The notes below the pieces were generated by a model. That model did no database searches. It was not told the DNA's origin and saw only the letters and a list, made by a program, of their open reading frames with translations. The position numbers and the translations under genes were made by a program. A DNA stretch of 64,000 nt, taken from NCBI RefSeq assembly GCF_014642405.1, contig NZ_BMIN01000016.1:35535-99534 (forward strand), written 5' to 3'. Positions 9,001 to 17,096 of this stretch are shown one piece after another. Position 1 is the first letter of the stretch. Each line of letters opens with the position of its first letter. Source of the DNA: Pontibacillus salipaludis (GTDB taxonomy: Bacteria; Bacillota; Bacilli; Bacillales; BH030062).

Positions 9001-9030
9001 AGAGGCTCTCTTAAACGAGAGCCTCTATTT
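9001..9030. terminator. Bidirectional terminator between convergent genes
   Basis: AGAGGCTCTC (9001-9010) pairs with GAGAGCCTCT (9017-9026) around a 6-base loop. It lies between the MFS exporter and the convergent lipoprotein gene and overlaps the latter's stop codon. T residues flank it on both strands. Confidence 0.8.
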
Positions 9031-9438
9031 AGAGGTAGATGGTAATTCATATCTCTTACCAATCGTAATTCCATCGATTAAAGGAATCTCTTTCTCAACA
9101 ATTTGTTGAATGGTTTTATCCGTTAATTCACCTGACTTCTTCACCGTTATACTTCTTGTTAAATAAGTGACTTGATCAGCTTCAATACTTAGGGGTGGCT
9201 GTGTCCCTTCTTTGTTACGAGTGATGTAACTTGGGTACATGAGGCTGACAAAGCGTTCGTTTTGGGTACCATTTCGTATTTCTAAATTGATAGTGAATGT
9301 AATTTTCTCCTCGTTCTCGTTTGTTACATGGTAGGAAAAGTTTTGAATGGTAATTGGTTCATCTGACTTTTGAACCGTTGCACAAGAAGAGAGAAGAAAA
9401 GTAAGGATAATAAACGCTCCCAGCCATTTCAGGTGCAT
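9025..9438 (-). CDS. Small lipoprotein of unknown function
   Basis: A 137-residue protein with a classic lipoprotein signal: positive start, hydrophobic core and lipobox LLSSC with Cys19. The mature part is therefore anchored to the outer face of the membrane. It looks like a single small beta-rich domain, with the repeated pattern TIQNFSYHVTNENEEKITFTI. No family is recognised with confidence. It stands alone, sharing a terminator with the convergent exporter gene. Confidence 0.75.
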   Translation of the reverse strand: MHLKWLGAFIILTFLLSSCATVQKSDEPITIQNFSYHVTNENEEKITFTINLEIRNGTQNERFVSLMYPSYITRNKEGTQPPLSIEADQVTYLTRSITVKKSGELTDKTIQQIVEKEIPLIDGITIGKRYELPSTSK

Positions 9439-9693
9439 AGAAAAGACTCCAATCTGTTGATCCTTATTATGGTATGATGAACCCTCACTAGGAGGATATG
9501 AATGGTATTATTCAAGTGCATCCACCTCACTTATATGAAAATCGGCATCATTTAAACTATTATCTATTTCTCAGTCTGGCCACAGGGTTGATAAGGAACT
9601 TGGATGTCAACGCTTTTGAAAATCATGCATAGATTAGCTTAGGCAATTTGAAAGGTTGAGTCAAGTTCAGGAAAGGCTAAGTGTTTATAGGTT

Positions 9694-10458
9694 TTACTTC
9701 CATGCCAGCAAAACAGGTTGGTAATAACCGCTTTCTTCTGGAGACTGCCAAGAAACATTACGAAAACCAGCTTCTTGAAGAAAGGAAGTCAATTCGGTCT
9801 GTAATATGGCCCTATAACTTGTAGAATATTGTTTCGTCTTCCATATATCCTTCGCTTTTTGCATGATAAAGTGATGGAGTGTATAGGTTCGCCCGTCTTC
9901 TTTCCAGTCCCACAGTTGGAAGACAATTCGATTACCACCATCAAAGGTTCTTGGCTTAGTAGAGGCAGGTTTTTCTTTTAAAATTTCTGTATAATTCCTC
10001 ATGGTAATGATTAGCATGCCGCCTGGTCTCACTTTTGTATAGAGCTGGTTAGCTGTTTGGCGTAAGTCATCTTCCGTTAGAAGATGTGGAATTGAATTAT
10101 CAGCTGAGAGGACGACATCATATGTACCTTTAATATCTTTGTTTAATGTACGAAAATCAGAGATACCAAAAGAGATCTTGACTCCGCGCTTATTTGCTTC
10201 TTTTATTGCTCGTTCTACTGAAGCTAGGCTAATGTCTGTGGCGGTTACATGGTGCCCTTTTTGCGCAAGTCCTATAGATTGGGTGCCAATTCCACATGAA
10301 CAGTCGAGTATGGATAGTGTTTTAGAGTTTGGAAGAGAGGACAATATGATATTATTTATAGTATTTCCTTGAAATGCTGAGGAATCCTCCCAGTTATTAA
10401 AAATGAAGTGATAATCCTCTGCTAATTGATCGTAAAAGTTTTCAGCAGTGTCGCTCAA
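9694..10458 (-). CDS. Class I SAM-dependent methyltransferase
   Basis: A 254-residue Rossmann-fold methyltransferase. The SAM-binding motif I is ILDCSCGIGTQ near residue 50, the acidic end of strand 2 is ATDIS, and the post-motif is RPGGMLIITMRN. The C-terminal half contains the F-D-G-G/V-F-Q-L-W-D-W pattern seen in several small-molecule N- and O-methyltransferases, some of which act on glycine or sarcosine. The substrate cannot be fixed by eye. TAAGGAGGG lies just upstream of the ATG. The gene appears monocistronic. Confidence 0.85.
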   Translation of the reverse strand: MSDTAENFYDQLAEDYHFIFNNWEDSSAFQGNTINNIILSSLPNSKTLSILDCSCGIGTQSIGLAQKGHHVTATDISLASVERAIKEANKRGVKISFGISDFRTLNKDIKGTYDVVLSADNSIPHLLTEDDLRQTANQLYTKVRPGGMLIITMRNYTEILKEKPASTKPRTFDGGNRIVFQLWDWKEDGRTYTLHHFIMQKAKDIWKTKQYSTSYRAILQTELTSFLQEAGFRNVSWQSPEESGYYQPVLLAWK

Positions 10459-10574
10459 TTTATCCCTCCTTAAAGAGTTCCAATCCTTTATTTAGCGTTT
10501 CCTAGAAGTATAGCATATGTAGGTGTTTAAGAAGCTGAAGTCACATACTCCTAAACAAACTATTTAAAAGTGCT

Positions 10575-10609
10575 AAAAAGCTCAAAGTTACTATAACTTT
10601 GAGCTTTTT
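10575..10609 (-). terminator. Terminator of metY-hom operon
   Basis: A perfect 16-bp stem, 10575-10590 with 10594-10609, around a 3-base loop, rich in A and T at its base. On the minus strand it is followed by T residues and lies 7 bases after the hom stop codon. Confidence 0.85.
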
Positions 10610-10615
10610 CTTCAT

Positions 10616-11596
10616 TTATTGAAATTGATGAACGTTGTTATAGGACTGTTGAAAAATAGTAATAAAATCTTCAATCATACCACTCGCAGTGGACGAGGCC
10701 CCTGCTCCTGGACCGGATAATGTTAAGGGTCCGGCCAAATCGGTATGAATGACCACACCGTTTTGGACGCCATCAATCGAGTAAAGAGGATGGTGTTCTG
10801 TAAGAGAAATGGGTTGAATGGATGCTCGAACATCCCCATCTTTCCACTCAATTGTGGCCACGTGCTTTATTTTTTTATCCATGAATGAAGCTTCGAGGAT
10901 TTGAGTAGGGTCAACTCTATCAATTCCTTCTACATATACATCGTCCCAGTTAGGTTGCTTTCCATAAAGAAGCTCGCTGATATTCATTAATTTATAAAAG
11001 GCGTCGTATCCTTTTATATCATTGGTTGGGTCTGCTTCGGCATATCCTTTTTGTTGAGCTTCTTTAAGAGACTGCTCAAAAGAAGTTCCATCTTGTCTCA
11101 TTTTGGTTAAGATGAAGTTCGAAGTTCCGTTTAAAATTCCTTCCACTTTTTCAACCTGATTCACTTGTAGCAGCTGTTGAAGAGTACGGATAACAGGGGT
11201 TCCTGCAACAGTTGTCGATTCATACCCTACAGAGACTGAATGTTTACTTGCTAATTCTTTTAACTCTTTTCCGTGTATCGCGTACATTTCTTTATTGGCT
11301 GTAACAACGTGCTTGCCTTGTTCAATCGCTTTTTTACAATAGGTAAAGGAAGGCTCTTCCCCAACAATTGCTTCAAGAACAATGTCTATATCTTGAAGCA
11401 GTAAACGGTCAAAATCCGATGTGACAAGAATAGAAGAAGGGATCTCACGTTTCTTTTTTAAATGTTGTACTAGCACTCCCGTGACTTCAACGGGTTCTCC
11501 AAGTAATGCTTGAATTCTTTCTTGATGAGAATGAATAATTTCTATAACCCCTTTTCCTACTGTTCCGTAACCTAGTAGTCCAATTCGTATCGTCAT
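10616..11596 (-). CDS. hom: Homoserine dehydrogenase lacking the ACT domain
   Basis: Reduces aspartate semialdehyde to homoserine with NAD(P)H, the branch step to methionine and threonine. The Rossmann motif GLLGYGTVGKG is at residues 6-16. The catalytic region carries VTANKEMYA and the NGTSNFILTKM signature, and the C-terminal part ends in GPGAGASSTASGM. At 326 residues it lacks the C-terminal ACT domain of the usual 430-residue enzyme, so feedback control by threonine is probably absent. It follows metY by 15 bases and is therefore under the same SAM riboswitch, which suggests a methionine-dedicated isozyme. Confidence 0.94.
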   Translation of the reverse strand: MTIRIGLLGYGTVGKGVIEIIHSHQERIQALLGEPVEVTGVLVQHLKKKREIPSSILVTSDFDRLLLQDIDIVLEAIVGEEPSFTYCKKAIEQGKHVVTANKEMYAIHGKELKELASKHSVSVGYESTTVAGTPVIRTLQQLLQVNQVEKVEGILNGTSNFILTKMRQDGTSFEQSLKEAQQKGYAEADPTNDIKGYDAFYKLMNISELLYGKQPNWDDVYVEGIDRVDPTQILEASFMDKKIKHVATIEWKDGDVRASIQPISLTEHHPLYSIDGVQNGVVIHTDLAGPLTLSGPGAGASSTASGMIEDFITIFQQSYNNVHQFQ

Positions 11597-11611
11597 GATG
11601 AGCCTCCTTGA

Positions 11612-13309
11612 TCAAGTGGTGCGAAATAATACCTTATCATATTCTTCTTTTACACTTAACGTCCGAGTATGAATAGTATCTTGATATAAATGGTCTGTTT
11701 GAAGTAATGAAGCATCTTGGTCTTTGATTGATTGTAATTGATTCTCGCTAAGTGTGTTGGATTGATAGGCAATGAGCTTTGTATTTGGACCTATTTGTAT
11801 CGGAGTGTCTAGTTTCTCTGTCACATAGACAATATCAGCCTCGTGAATAGCCTCTTGTTTAAGTTTAAATCCTAATCGAGACAATTTTGAAAGTTCCTTT
11901 TTAGAAGCACCGTTACCAATAATGGCGATAGTCTTAGGCCGAACGGTCGTTTCATCCCTGTACAAACTTGATTGTAAGATAACAGAGGAAGATGGTACCG
12001 ATGGGGCTATGCTCGCTAAACCTGTAGCTTCTTGGATCGCTTGTTCTAAGTCCTGAATCAGATCATTGGTTGATTCAAGTCCAACTGACAACCGAATTAA
12101 ATCTTCTGTTACCCCTGTTTTCAATAGATCTTCGTCATTCAGCTGCTGGTGAGTCGTCGATGCGGGGTGAATGATGAGTGATTTCGCATCTCCCACATTC
12201 GCTACATGAGACCACAAGGTGATCGTATCAATCACTTTTCTCCCTTCCTCGCGACCACCTTTAATTCCAAAAACAATCATTGATCCTGCGCCTTGACCTA
12301 AGTACTTCTCTGCTAGTTGATAGGATGGATGTGAAGGGAGTCCAGGGTAGGAGACCCATTCAACACCGGGGTGGTTCTCAAGATAGGTGGCGATCTCTTT
12401 AGCATTTTGAACATGGCGTTCAATGCGTAAGTGCAGCGTTTCAAGTCCTTGCAAGAGATGGAAGGCATTGTGTGGACTTAAGCAGGCACCGATATCTCTA
12501 AGTAGTTGAACTCTTAATTTGATAGCGAATCCTGCAGCTCCCACGTCAACTCCATACCTTAGTCCGTGGTAACTAGCATCTGGCTCAGTAAAGCCCGGGA
12601 ATTTTTCATGATTCCAGTCGAAACGACCTCCATCAACAACCACACCTCCAATAGAAGTTCCGTGGCCTCCAATCCATTTCGTGGCGGAGTGAACTACAAT
12701 ATCCGCACCGAATGAAAGAGGCTTGCATAGGATCGGCGTTGCAAAGGTGCTATCCACAATAAGGGGGATGTGATGTTCATGTGCGATATCAGCAACTGAC
12801 TCGATATCTAGTACGTGCAAGCTAGGATTACCAATTACTTCAGCAAAAATTGCTTTTGTCTTTGTTGTGATGGCATCACGGAATTGTTCAGGATCTGTGC
12901 TATCGACAAAGGTAACATTAATTCCATACTTAGGAAGTGTTACGGCGAAGAGGTTGTAGGTGCCCCCGTAAAGGTTCGTAGAAGCCACAATTTCATCACC
13001 TGCACTTGCGATATTCAAAATAGCAAGTGTAATGGCAGACATCCCAGATGAAGTTGCAACTGCTGATACTCCATCTTCTAAAAGAGCAACGCGTTGCTCG
13101 AAGACATCAACTGTTGGGTTGCCAAGACGCGTATAGATGTTGCCTGGTTCTGCTAGTGAGAATAGGTTTTGAGCGTGATCCGTGTCGTTAAACACATAAG
13201 AAGTGGTTTGATAAATGGGCACAGCACGAGAACCAGTTGTTGGATCAGGTTGCTGCCCTCCGTGTAAACTAAGTGTTTCCTTTTCAAATAAATGGGGGTT
13301 ATAAGTCAT
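11612..13309 (-). CDS. metY: O-acetylhomoserine sulfhydrylase with C-terminal extension
   Basis: A PLP enzyme that joins O-acetylhomoserine with sulfide (or a thiol) to make homocysteine for methionine synthesis. Residues 1 to about 430 are a complete Cys/Met-metabolism PLP domain, with YTRLGNPT near residue 60 and the PLP lysine in SATKWIGGHG near residue 209. The normal family length is about 425-430. Here about 135 more residues follow, starting with KTIAIIGNGASKKE, which resembles a small nucleotide-binding fold. Its role is unknown. The gene is first in a metY-hom operon behind a SAM-I riboswitch. Confidence 0.93.
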   Translation of the reverse strand: MTYNPHLFEKETLSLHGGQQPDPTTGSRAVPIYQTTSYVFNDTDHAQNLFSLAEPGNIYTRLGNPTVDVFEQRVALLEDGVSAVATSSGMSAITLAILNIASAGDEIVASTNLYGGTYNLFAVTLPKYGINVTFVDSTDPEQFRDAITTKTKAIFAEVIGNPSLHVLDIESVADIAHEHHIPLIVDSTFATPILCKPLSFGADIVVHSATKWIGGHGTSIGGVVVDGGRFDWNHEKFPGFTEPDASYHGLRYGVDVGAAGFAIKLRVQLLRDIGACLSPHNAFHLLQGLETLHLRIERHVQNAKEIATYLENHPGVEWVSYPGLPSHPSYQLAEKYLGQGAGSMIVFGIKGGREEGRKVIDTITLWSHVANVGDAKSLIIHPASTTHQQLNDEDLLKTGVTEDLIRLSVGLESTNDLIQDLEQAIQEATGLASIAPSVPSSSVILQSSLYRDETTVRPKTIAIIGNGASKKELSKLSRLGFKLKQEAIHEADIVYVTEKLDTPIQIGPNTKLIAYQSNTLSENQLQSIKDQDASLLQTDHLYQDTIHTRTLSVKEEYDKVLFRTT

Positions 13310-13382
13310 AACAATTCCTCCTTGGTAATTTTAGAGTCTAGGAAAAATTGCCATACAGGTGAGGGGAAGAAGAGGACATATA

Positions 13383-13541
13383 AAAAACCCTCTTCATAAG
13401 AAGAGGGTGTATGTAACAGTCCTCATCTTATCTTCCAGATCCACAGACCTGTAGGATGTAGCACCACTCAAGCACAGATTGCTTGAAGGTTGCCGGGCTT
13501 CGCAGGGCCTAGTCCCTCCGCCACTCTAGATAAGATATTCA
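13383..13541 (-). promoter_or_regulatory. SAM-I (S-box) riboswitch with terminator
   Basis: On the minus strand the leader reads CTTATC-T-AGAG-GGCGGAGGGA, then GGCCCTGCGAAGCCCGGCAACC, the diagnostic SAM-I core. P1 is closed by ATCTTATC (about 13540-13531) with GATAAGAT (13434-13425). A terminator follows: ACCCTCTTC paired with GAAGAGGGT, then a T run (13383-13410). When SAM is high the terminator should form and stop transcription of metY-hom, which begins 74 bases further on. Confidence 0.96.
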
Positions 13542-13644
13542 TTTTGTCTTTCATCGTATGAGCTTGTTATGGATTATAGAACAATTTATGAGAACCGTCA
13601 ATACATATTCAGACCATTTTTTATTTTCTGAATCCTAGTTACTT

Positions 13645-14535
13645 TTACATATTTTCCATTAAGCGCTTAGCGATTCGCCTATAATCATCTGCGTCAACTC
13701 CTGGGGCAAATTGTTCTGGGATATCGTCCAAGTCAGGGACAGGTGCTCCTTTAGGGGAACCTTCAATGACTTTTAAAGGTGCCCCCGTTTCTGGGTTACT
13801 TCCTTTCCAAATTTGTTTGACATCTTTGTAGTCTGTATCACTAAATGTGTATAAAATATTATCTAATCCTTGTTCTTCATATTTTCTGGCATAATCGAAT
13901 TTGGAGTTATCAAGATTTGGGACAGGTAGCATTTTCGTTACATCTACACCTGTTGCGATTTCTAATGCTTTGGCATAGGCAACGACATGAACTCCTCCAC
14001 GAACGAGTAAATAACCGATCATTTCTCTAGCTGTGGGGTGATCTGTCATCTCATACACTCTCATTTTATGAGTTCGTGCCCCGAGTTCTAAGAAGAAATT
14101 GTGTAAGAGATCTAACACTAGATTCCCGCTGTTAAATACATTATCTCCTGTCCAAGCATTCCCCATTGAATCTCCTACTAACGCCGTTTGGGCAGTAGAA
14201 ATAAACTGGTACGTGTTACGAGCATCTTTGCCAGCTTGCAGGGGTGTAATATCAGGGGGACCAGGGAACGTATTATCTTTTGAGAGCAGGTTAATGGATG
14301 TTGTCACTAGTTCTACGTGTCCCATCTCTTCGGCAGTAATGCTTGCTACTAAATCGTAAAAGGGTTTTAACTTTTTCTTTCCACGAAAGTTAAAGGATTG
14401 GAACATATAGTTATTAAGTGTCGACATCTCACCGAATTTACCGCCTAATAACTCTTGCACAGCTGCCATTGCGTTTGGATCACCGTGTTCTGGAATAGGT
14501 AGTTCTACTAATATACGATTTTCTCGTTTAAACAA
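13645..14535 (-). CDS. Manganese catalase
   Basis: A 296-residue di-manganese catalase that splits hydrogen peroxide, similar in length to B. subtilis YdbD. The four-helix bundle metal ligands are visible: the glutamate in GKFGEMSTL near residue 36, E and H in ITAEEMGHVEL near 68-74, and the later glutamate and histidine in FLELGARTHK and RGGVHVVAYAKAL. The gene lies 21 bases after a DUF2642 gene and is probably cotranscribed with it. Related proteins in spore-formers are found in the spore or induced by oxidative stress. No PerR box was identified. Confidence 0.94.
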   Translation of the reverse strand: MFKRENRILVELPIPEHGDPNAMAAVQELLGGKFGEMSTLNNYMFQSFNFRGKKKLKPFYDLVASITAEEMGHVELVTTSINLLSKDNTFPGPPDITPLQAGKDARNTYQFISTAQTALVGDSMGNAWTGDNVFNSGNLVLDLLHNFFLELGARTHKMRVYEMTDHPTAREMIGYLLVRGGVHVVAYAKALEIATGVDVTKMLPVPNLDNSKFDYARKYEEQGLDNILYTFSDTDYKDVKQIWKGSNPETGAPLKVIEGSPKGAPVPDLDDIPEQFAPGVDADDYRRIAKRLMENM

Positions 14536-14556
14536 AAGAACGCCTCCTTTTTCAGT

Positions 14557-14772
14557 TTAGGAAGAGGGGAATACCCAAACGATTTGCTGAGTTCGAATGA
14601 AAAACGGGGTATTATTCATTTCTACTACGATATGGTCTGGGAGTACGTTTGTCAGCTTCCCTCGTACTGAACCTTGTGTGGTCTGAACGGTAACCTGGCT
14701 CCCTGTGACGGATTGAAGAGTTTGGTATACATAAGGGTCATAAAACGATTGTAAATAAGAGGAGTTATCCAT
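14557..14772 (-). CDS. DUF2642-family small protein (YuzF-like)
   Basis: A 71-residue protein built like an Lsm/SH3-type small barrel: QVTVQTTQGSVRGKLTNVLPDH followed by IVVEMNNTPFFIRTQQIVWV. This matches the DUF2642 family, which in Bacillus includes proteins linked to the spore coat. It precedes the manganese catalase gene by 21 bases, so the two are likely one operon, and GGAGAG precedes its ATG. The functional link is inferred from context only. Confidence 0.75.
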   Translation of the reverse strand: MDNSSYLQSFYDPYVYQTLQSVTGSQVTVQTTQGSVRGKLTNVLPDHIVVEMNNTPFFIRTQQIVWVFPSS

Positions 14773-14915
14773 ATGCTTCTCTCCTTTGTTGTCATCTCTT
14801 CATCACTTTATGCCTGTTTAGGATTGTCCTATCACCAATAGTGAGAGAAGAAAAGCTTAGTCTGTTCTTTTGTGCTTTACCTTGCTACAATAGGACATAA
14901 ATCTAAGAAGAGTAG

Positions 14916-16052
14916 GTGAGCCAATTGGGAAAAACAATACTATTTGATGTTGATGGTGTTTTATTAAGTGAACACAGGTATTTCGATGCTTCAGCGTTGA
15001 CGGTGTGGGAGCTTGTACATAGTAAAAATTATTTAGGGCTTCAATCTGACCGATTCCATACAGATGTAACAGAAAGTGAAGTAGGAGAGCTTCGAGCGGA
15101 AGTTTTTCAGGATGATGAAGTGCTTTATCTTATTAAATCCAAAGGGATTAATGCAAACTGGGATATGGTGTACTTAACGTTTTCATTCCAACTGATTCGC
15201 TTGTTGTCGCAGTTAAGCGAGACAAATGGGGAGTATGTAAAAAAAGTGCTACAAGATATGACTCTAAATCGCGAGACACTCCAAGAGATTGGGGAAGAAC
15301 TTTATAAAGCTGGAATAGAACCAGACTATAAAACGTTCGTCCCAGTTATGAAAAAGGCAGAAGCAATGCGAGGTGAATTACTCACTTACTTAAACTATGT
15401 CGCTTACGAAATGACAGGTATTGAAACGATGGCATTTACGCGTAACAGTGAACTTTGGGAGCTTGGCAGAGAGACTTTCCAAGAATGGTATGTTGGTGAA
15501 GGGTTAACGGAGAAGTCTATTGGACGTCCGGCTTATCAGAAAGGGAAAGAAGGATTTATCCATATCGAAACCCCGCTGGCTACAATGGAAGAACTTGATG
15601 AACTATTTACAAAGCTGAAGGAAGAGGGCCATACTCTTGGTATTGGAACAGGCCGACCTGCTCTTGAAACAGTTGAGCCTCTAGAGAATCTTGGTATTCT
15701 CTCTTACTTTGATCGTAACCGCATGGCGACAGCATCTGATGTGTTAGAAGCTGAAAAGAAACACGGAGACAAAGCCCCGCTAGCTAAGCCAAATCCGTTT
15801 ACGTACATGTTCGCGTGGTTAGAACGTTCAAGTATAGAAGAAGCGCTTCTGTATACATTTACTGAAGAAGAGAAGGACTCTGTTGTAATTGTTGGAGACT
15901 CCTTAGCAGATGGTCTAGCCGCACAAAGCCTTGGCTGTCACTTCGTAGCCGTCTTAACCGGACTCTCAGGTCAAAAAGCAAGACTTGAATTTGAACAAAA
16001 TAATCAGCACAACATTATCAATAATATCAAAGACCTTTACGAAGCATTATAA
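14916..16052 (+). CDS. HAD-superfamily hydrolase with large helical cap
   Basis: A 378-residue haloacid-dehalogenase-type phosphohydrolase. Motif I is FDVDGVLL near residues 9-16. GIGTGRP near residue 245 is the motif II region, a lysine in APLAKPNPF provides motif III, and VVIVGDSLADGLAA near residue 325 is motif IV. About 200 residues between motifs I and II form a large cap, longer than in most phosphatases. Two starts are possible: GTG 14916, or TTG 14925, which sits five bases after AGGTGA and begins right before GKTILFDVDG. I favour the latter slightly. The substrate is unknown. Confidence 0.85.
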   Translation: MSQLGKTILFDVDGVLLSEHRYFDASALTVWELVHSKNYLGLQSDRFHTDVTESEVGELRAEVFQDDEVLYLIKSKGINANWDMVYLTFSFQLIRLLSQLSETNGEYVKKVLQDMTLNRETLQEIGEELYKAGIEPDYKTFVPVMKKAEAMRGELLTYLNYVAYEMTGIETMAFTRNSELWELGRETFQEWYVGEGLTEKSIGRPAYQKGKEGFIHIETPLATMEELDELFTKLKEEGHTLGIGTGRPALETVEPLENLGILSYFDRNRMATASDVLEAEKKHGDKAPLAKPNPFTYMFAWLERSSIEEALLYTFTEEEKDSVVIVGDSLADGLAAQSLGCHFVAVLTGLSGQKARLEFEQNNQHNIINNIKDLYEAL

Positions 16053-16085
16053 CTTAAATGCTTTAACAAAGTAATGCAGTGACGC

Positions 16086-16133
16086 GTGCCAGACACCCTT
16101 CAACGCTTTAGTGAAGTAGTGGGTGTCTGGCAC
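16086..16133. repeat. GTGCCAGACACC palindromic repeat, copy 3
   Basis: GTGCCAGACACCC (16086-16098) and GGGTGTCTGGCAC (16121-16133) form 13-bp arms around a 22-base loop that itself contains TTCA/TGAA pairing. The outer arms have drifted (GCGT against CGTT). This copy lies 33 bases after the HAD gene. Confidence 0.85.
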
Positions 16134-16259
16134 CGTTTAATGCTCTAATTTGATAACGGGATAAAGTGGTGTTTAATCATAGGGATGATAGAGTAAGTTT
16201 TCTTATTGTAGGTTATAGAGATTAGAAGGTGTTCATAGGATAATAGTGGAGGGGATTCT

Positions 16260-16625
16260 ATGCTAGAGTTATTCTTATGGACATTGGCGAGCTTTATCGT
16301 GGTTATGGTAAGTTCGGCGTTCGGTATGCGAGAGTTGTTTGTAAATGAACGTTGGTGGTGGCCGTCTGTTACTCTCTTATGCCTAACGCTATTGTGCGGA
16401 GCTATAGCAGCACTAACTAGCCTTTTTGCGTCGCAAATTATAGAACTAGACAAGCCTGCAAAAGGTTTATACTACACCGTCCGCATAATGTTTGCTCTTA
16501 GTATTTCTAGTTTTACGGCATATTTAATCCTTATGTTGAAGGGGAATAGGGAGAAATTCAACTTACCGAAGAAGTTAAGGCTTGTTGAAAACCGTCAGCA
16601 AAAGAAAGAGGGTGCATCTCAATAG
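16260..16625 (+). CDS. Small membrane protein of unknown function
   Basis: A 121-residue protein with three clear hydrophobic helices (about residues 1-20, 36-60 and 76-97) and a basic C-terminal tail. The ATG follows GGAGGGGATTCT. The product is not recognised. The gene shares its terminator with the convergent brxA gene and starts about 125 bases after palindromic repeat copy 3. Confidence 0.65.
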   Translation: MLELFLWTLASFIVVMVSSAFGMRELFVNERWWWPSVTLLCLTLLCGAIAALTSLFASQIIELDKPAKGLYYTVRIMFALSISSFTAYLILMLKGNREKFNLPKKLRLVENRQQKKEGASQ

Positions 16626-16643
16626 ATGCACCCTCTTTTTTTT
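16605..16643. terminator. Bidirectional terminator between convergent genes
   Basis: A 15-bp stem, AAAGAGGGTGCATCT (16605-16619) with AGATGCACCCTCTTT (16624-16638), has a 4-base loop and T runs on both strands. It serves the small membrane protein gene (+) and brxA (-). Confidence 0.88.
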
Positions 16644-16645
16644 TA

Positions 16646-17074
16646 TTAACAAAATTGGTCGTATGCGTTGGTCAAGTTTGCTACAATCTCTTCAACTTCA
16701 TGATCCTCAATTTCTTCACGAGGAATAAAGTGAACAACTTGGCCTTTTTTCATTACAGCCATAGAAGGGGAGGATGGTTCGAAACCCTCTAAATATTCTC
16801 TCATTCGATTTGTCGCTTCTCGGTCTTGTCCGGCAAAAACAGTCACAATATGGTCCGGGCGTTTTGTATGGGTAAGAGATTCTTTCGCGGAAGGTCGTGC
16901 CAAGCCAGCTGCACAGCCACATACGGAATTGATAACCACAAGAGCAGTTCCTTCCATTTCACTAACGAAGGCGTCTACCTCTTCAGGTGTTGTCAGTTCT
17001 GTGAAGCCCGCGCCTGTTAGTTCGTCGCGCATTGGTTGAGCTACTTGTTTCATATATTCTTCATATGGGTTCAT
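16646..17074 (-). CDS. brxA: Bacilliredoxin BrxA (YphP)
   Basis: A thioredoxin-fold protein that removes bacillithiol from oxidised protein thiols during redox stress. The active site is VCGCAAG with Cys52 and Cys54. The N-terminus YEEYMKQVAQPMRDELTGAG and the conserved segment TVFAGQDREAT match YphP better than its paralogue YqiW. At 142 residues it has the usual length. It lies 22 bases after the cvfC-like gene on the same strand, so the two probably share a transcript. Confidence 0.92.
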   Translation of the reverse strand: MNPYEEYMKQVAQPMRDELTGAGFTELTTPEEVDAFVSEMEGTALVVINSVCGCAAGLARPSAKESLTHTKRPDHIVTVFAGQDREATNRMREYLEGFEPSSPSMAVMKKGQVVHFIPREEIEDHEVEEIVANLTNAYDQFC

Positions 17075-17096
17075 TTTTTTATTCCTCCTTAAGATC

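Noticed and set aside
9498..9632. 44-codon plus-strand frame behind AGGAGG between the lipoprotein and the methyltransferase genes
   Set aside because: The AGGAGG lies only two bases from this ATG, a second ATG four bases later is in another frame, and the product matches nothing. It could be a remnant, but evidence is too weak.
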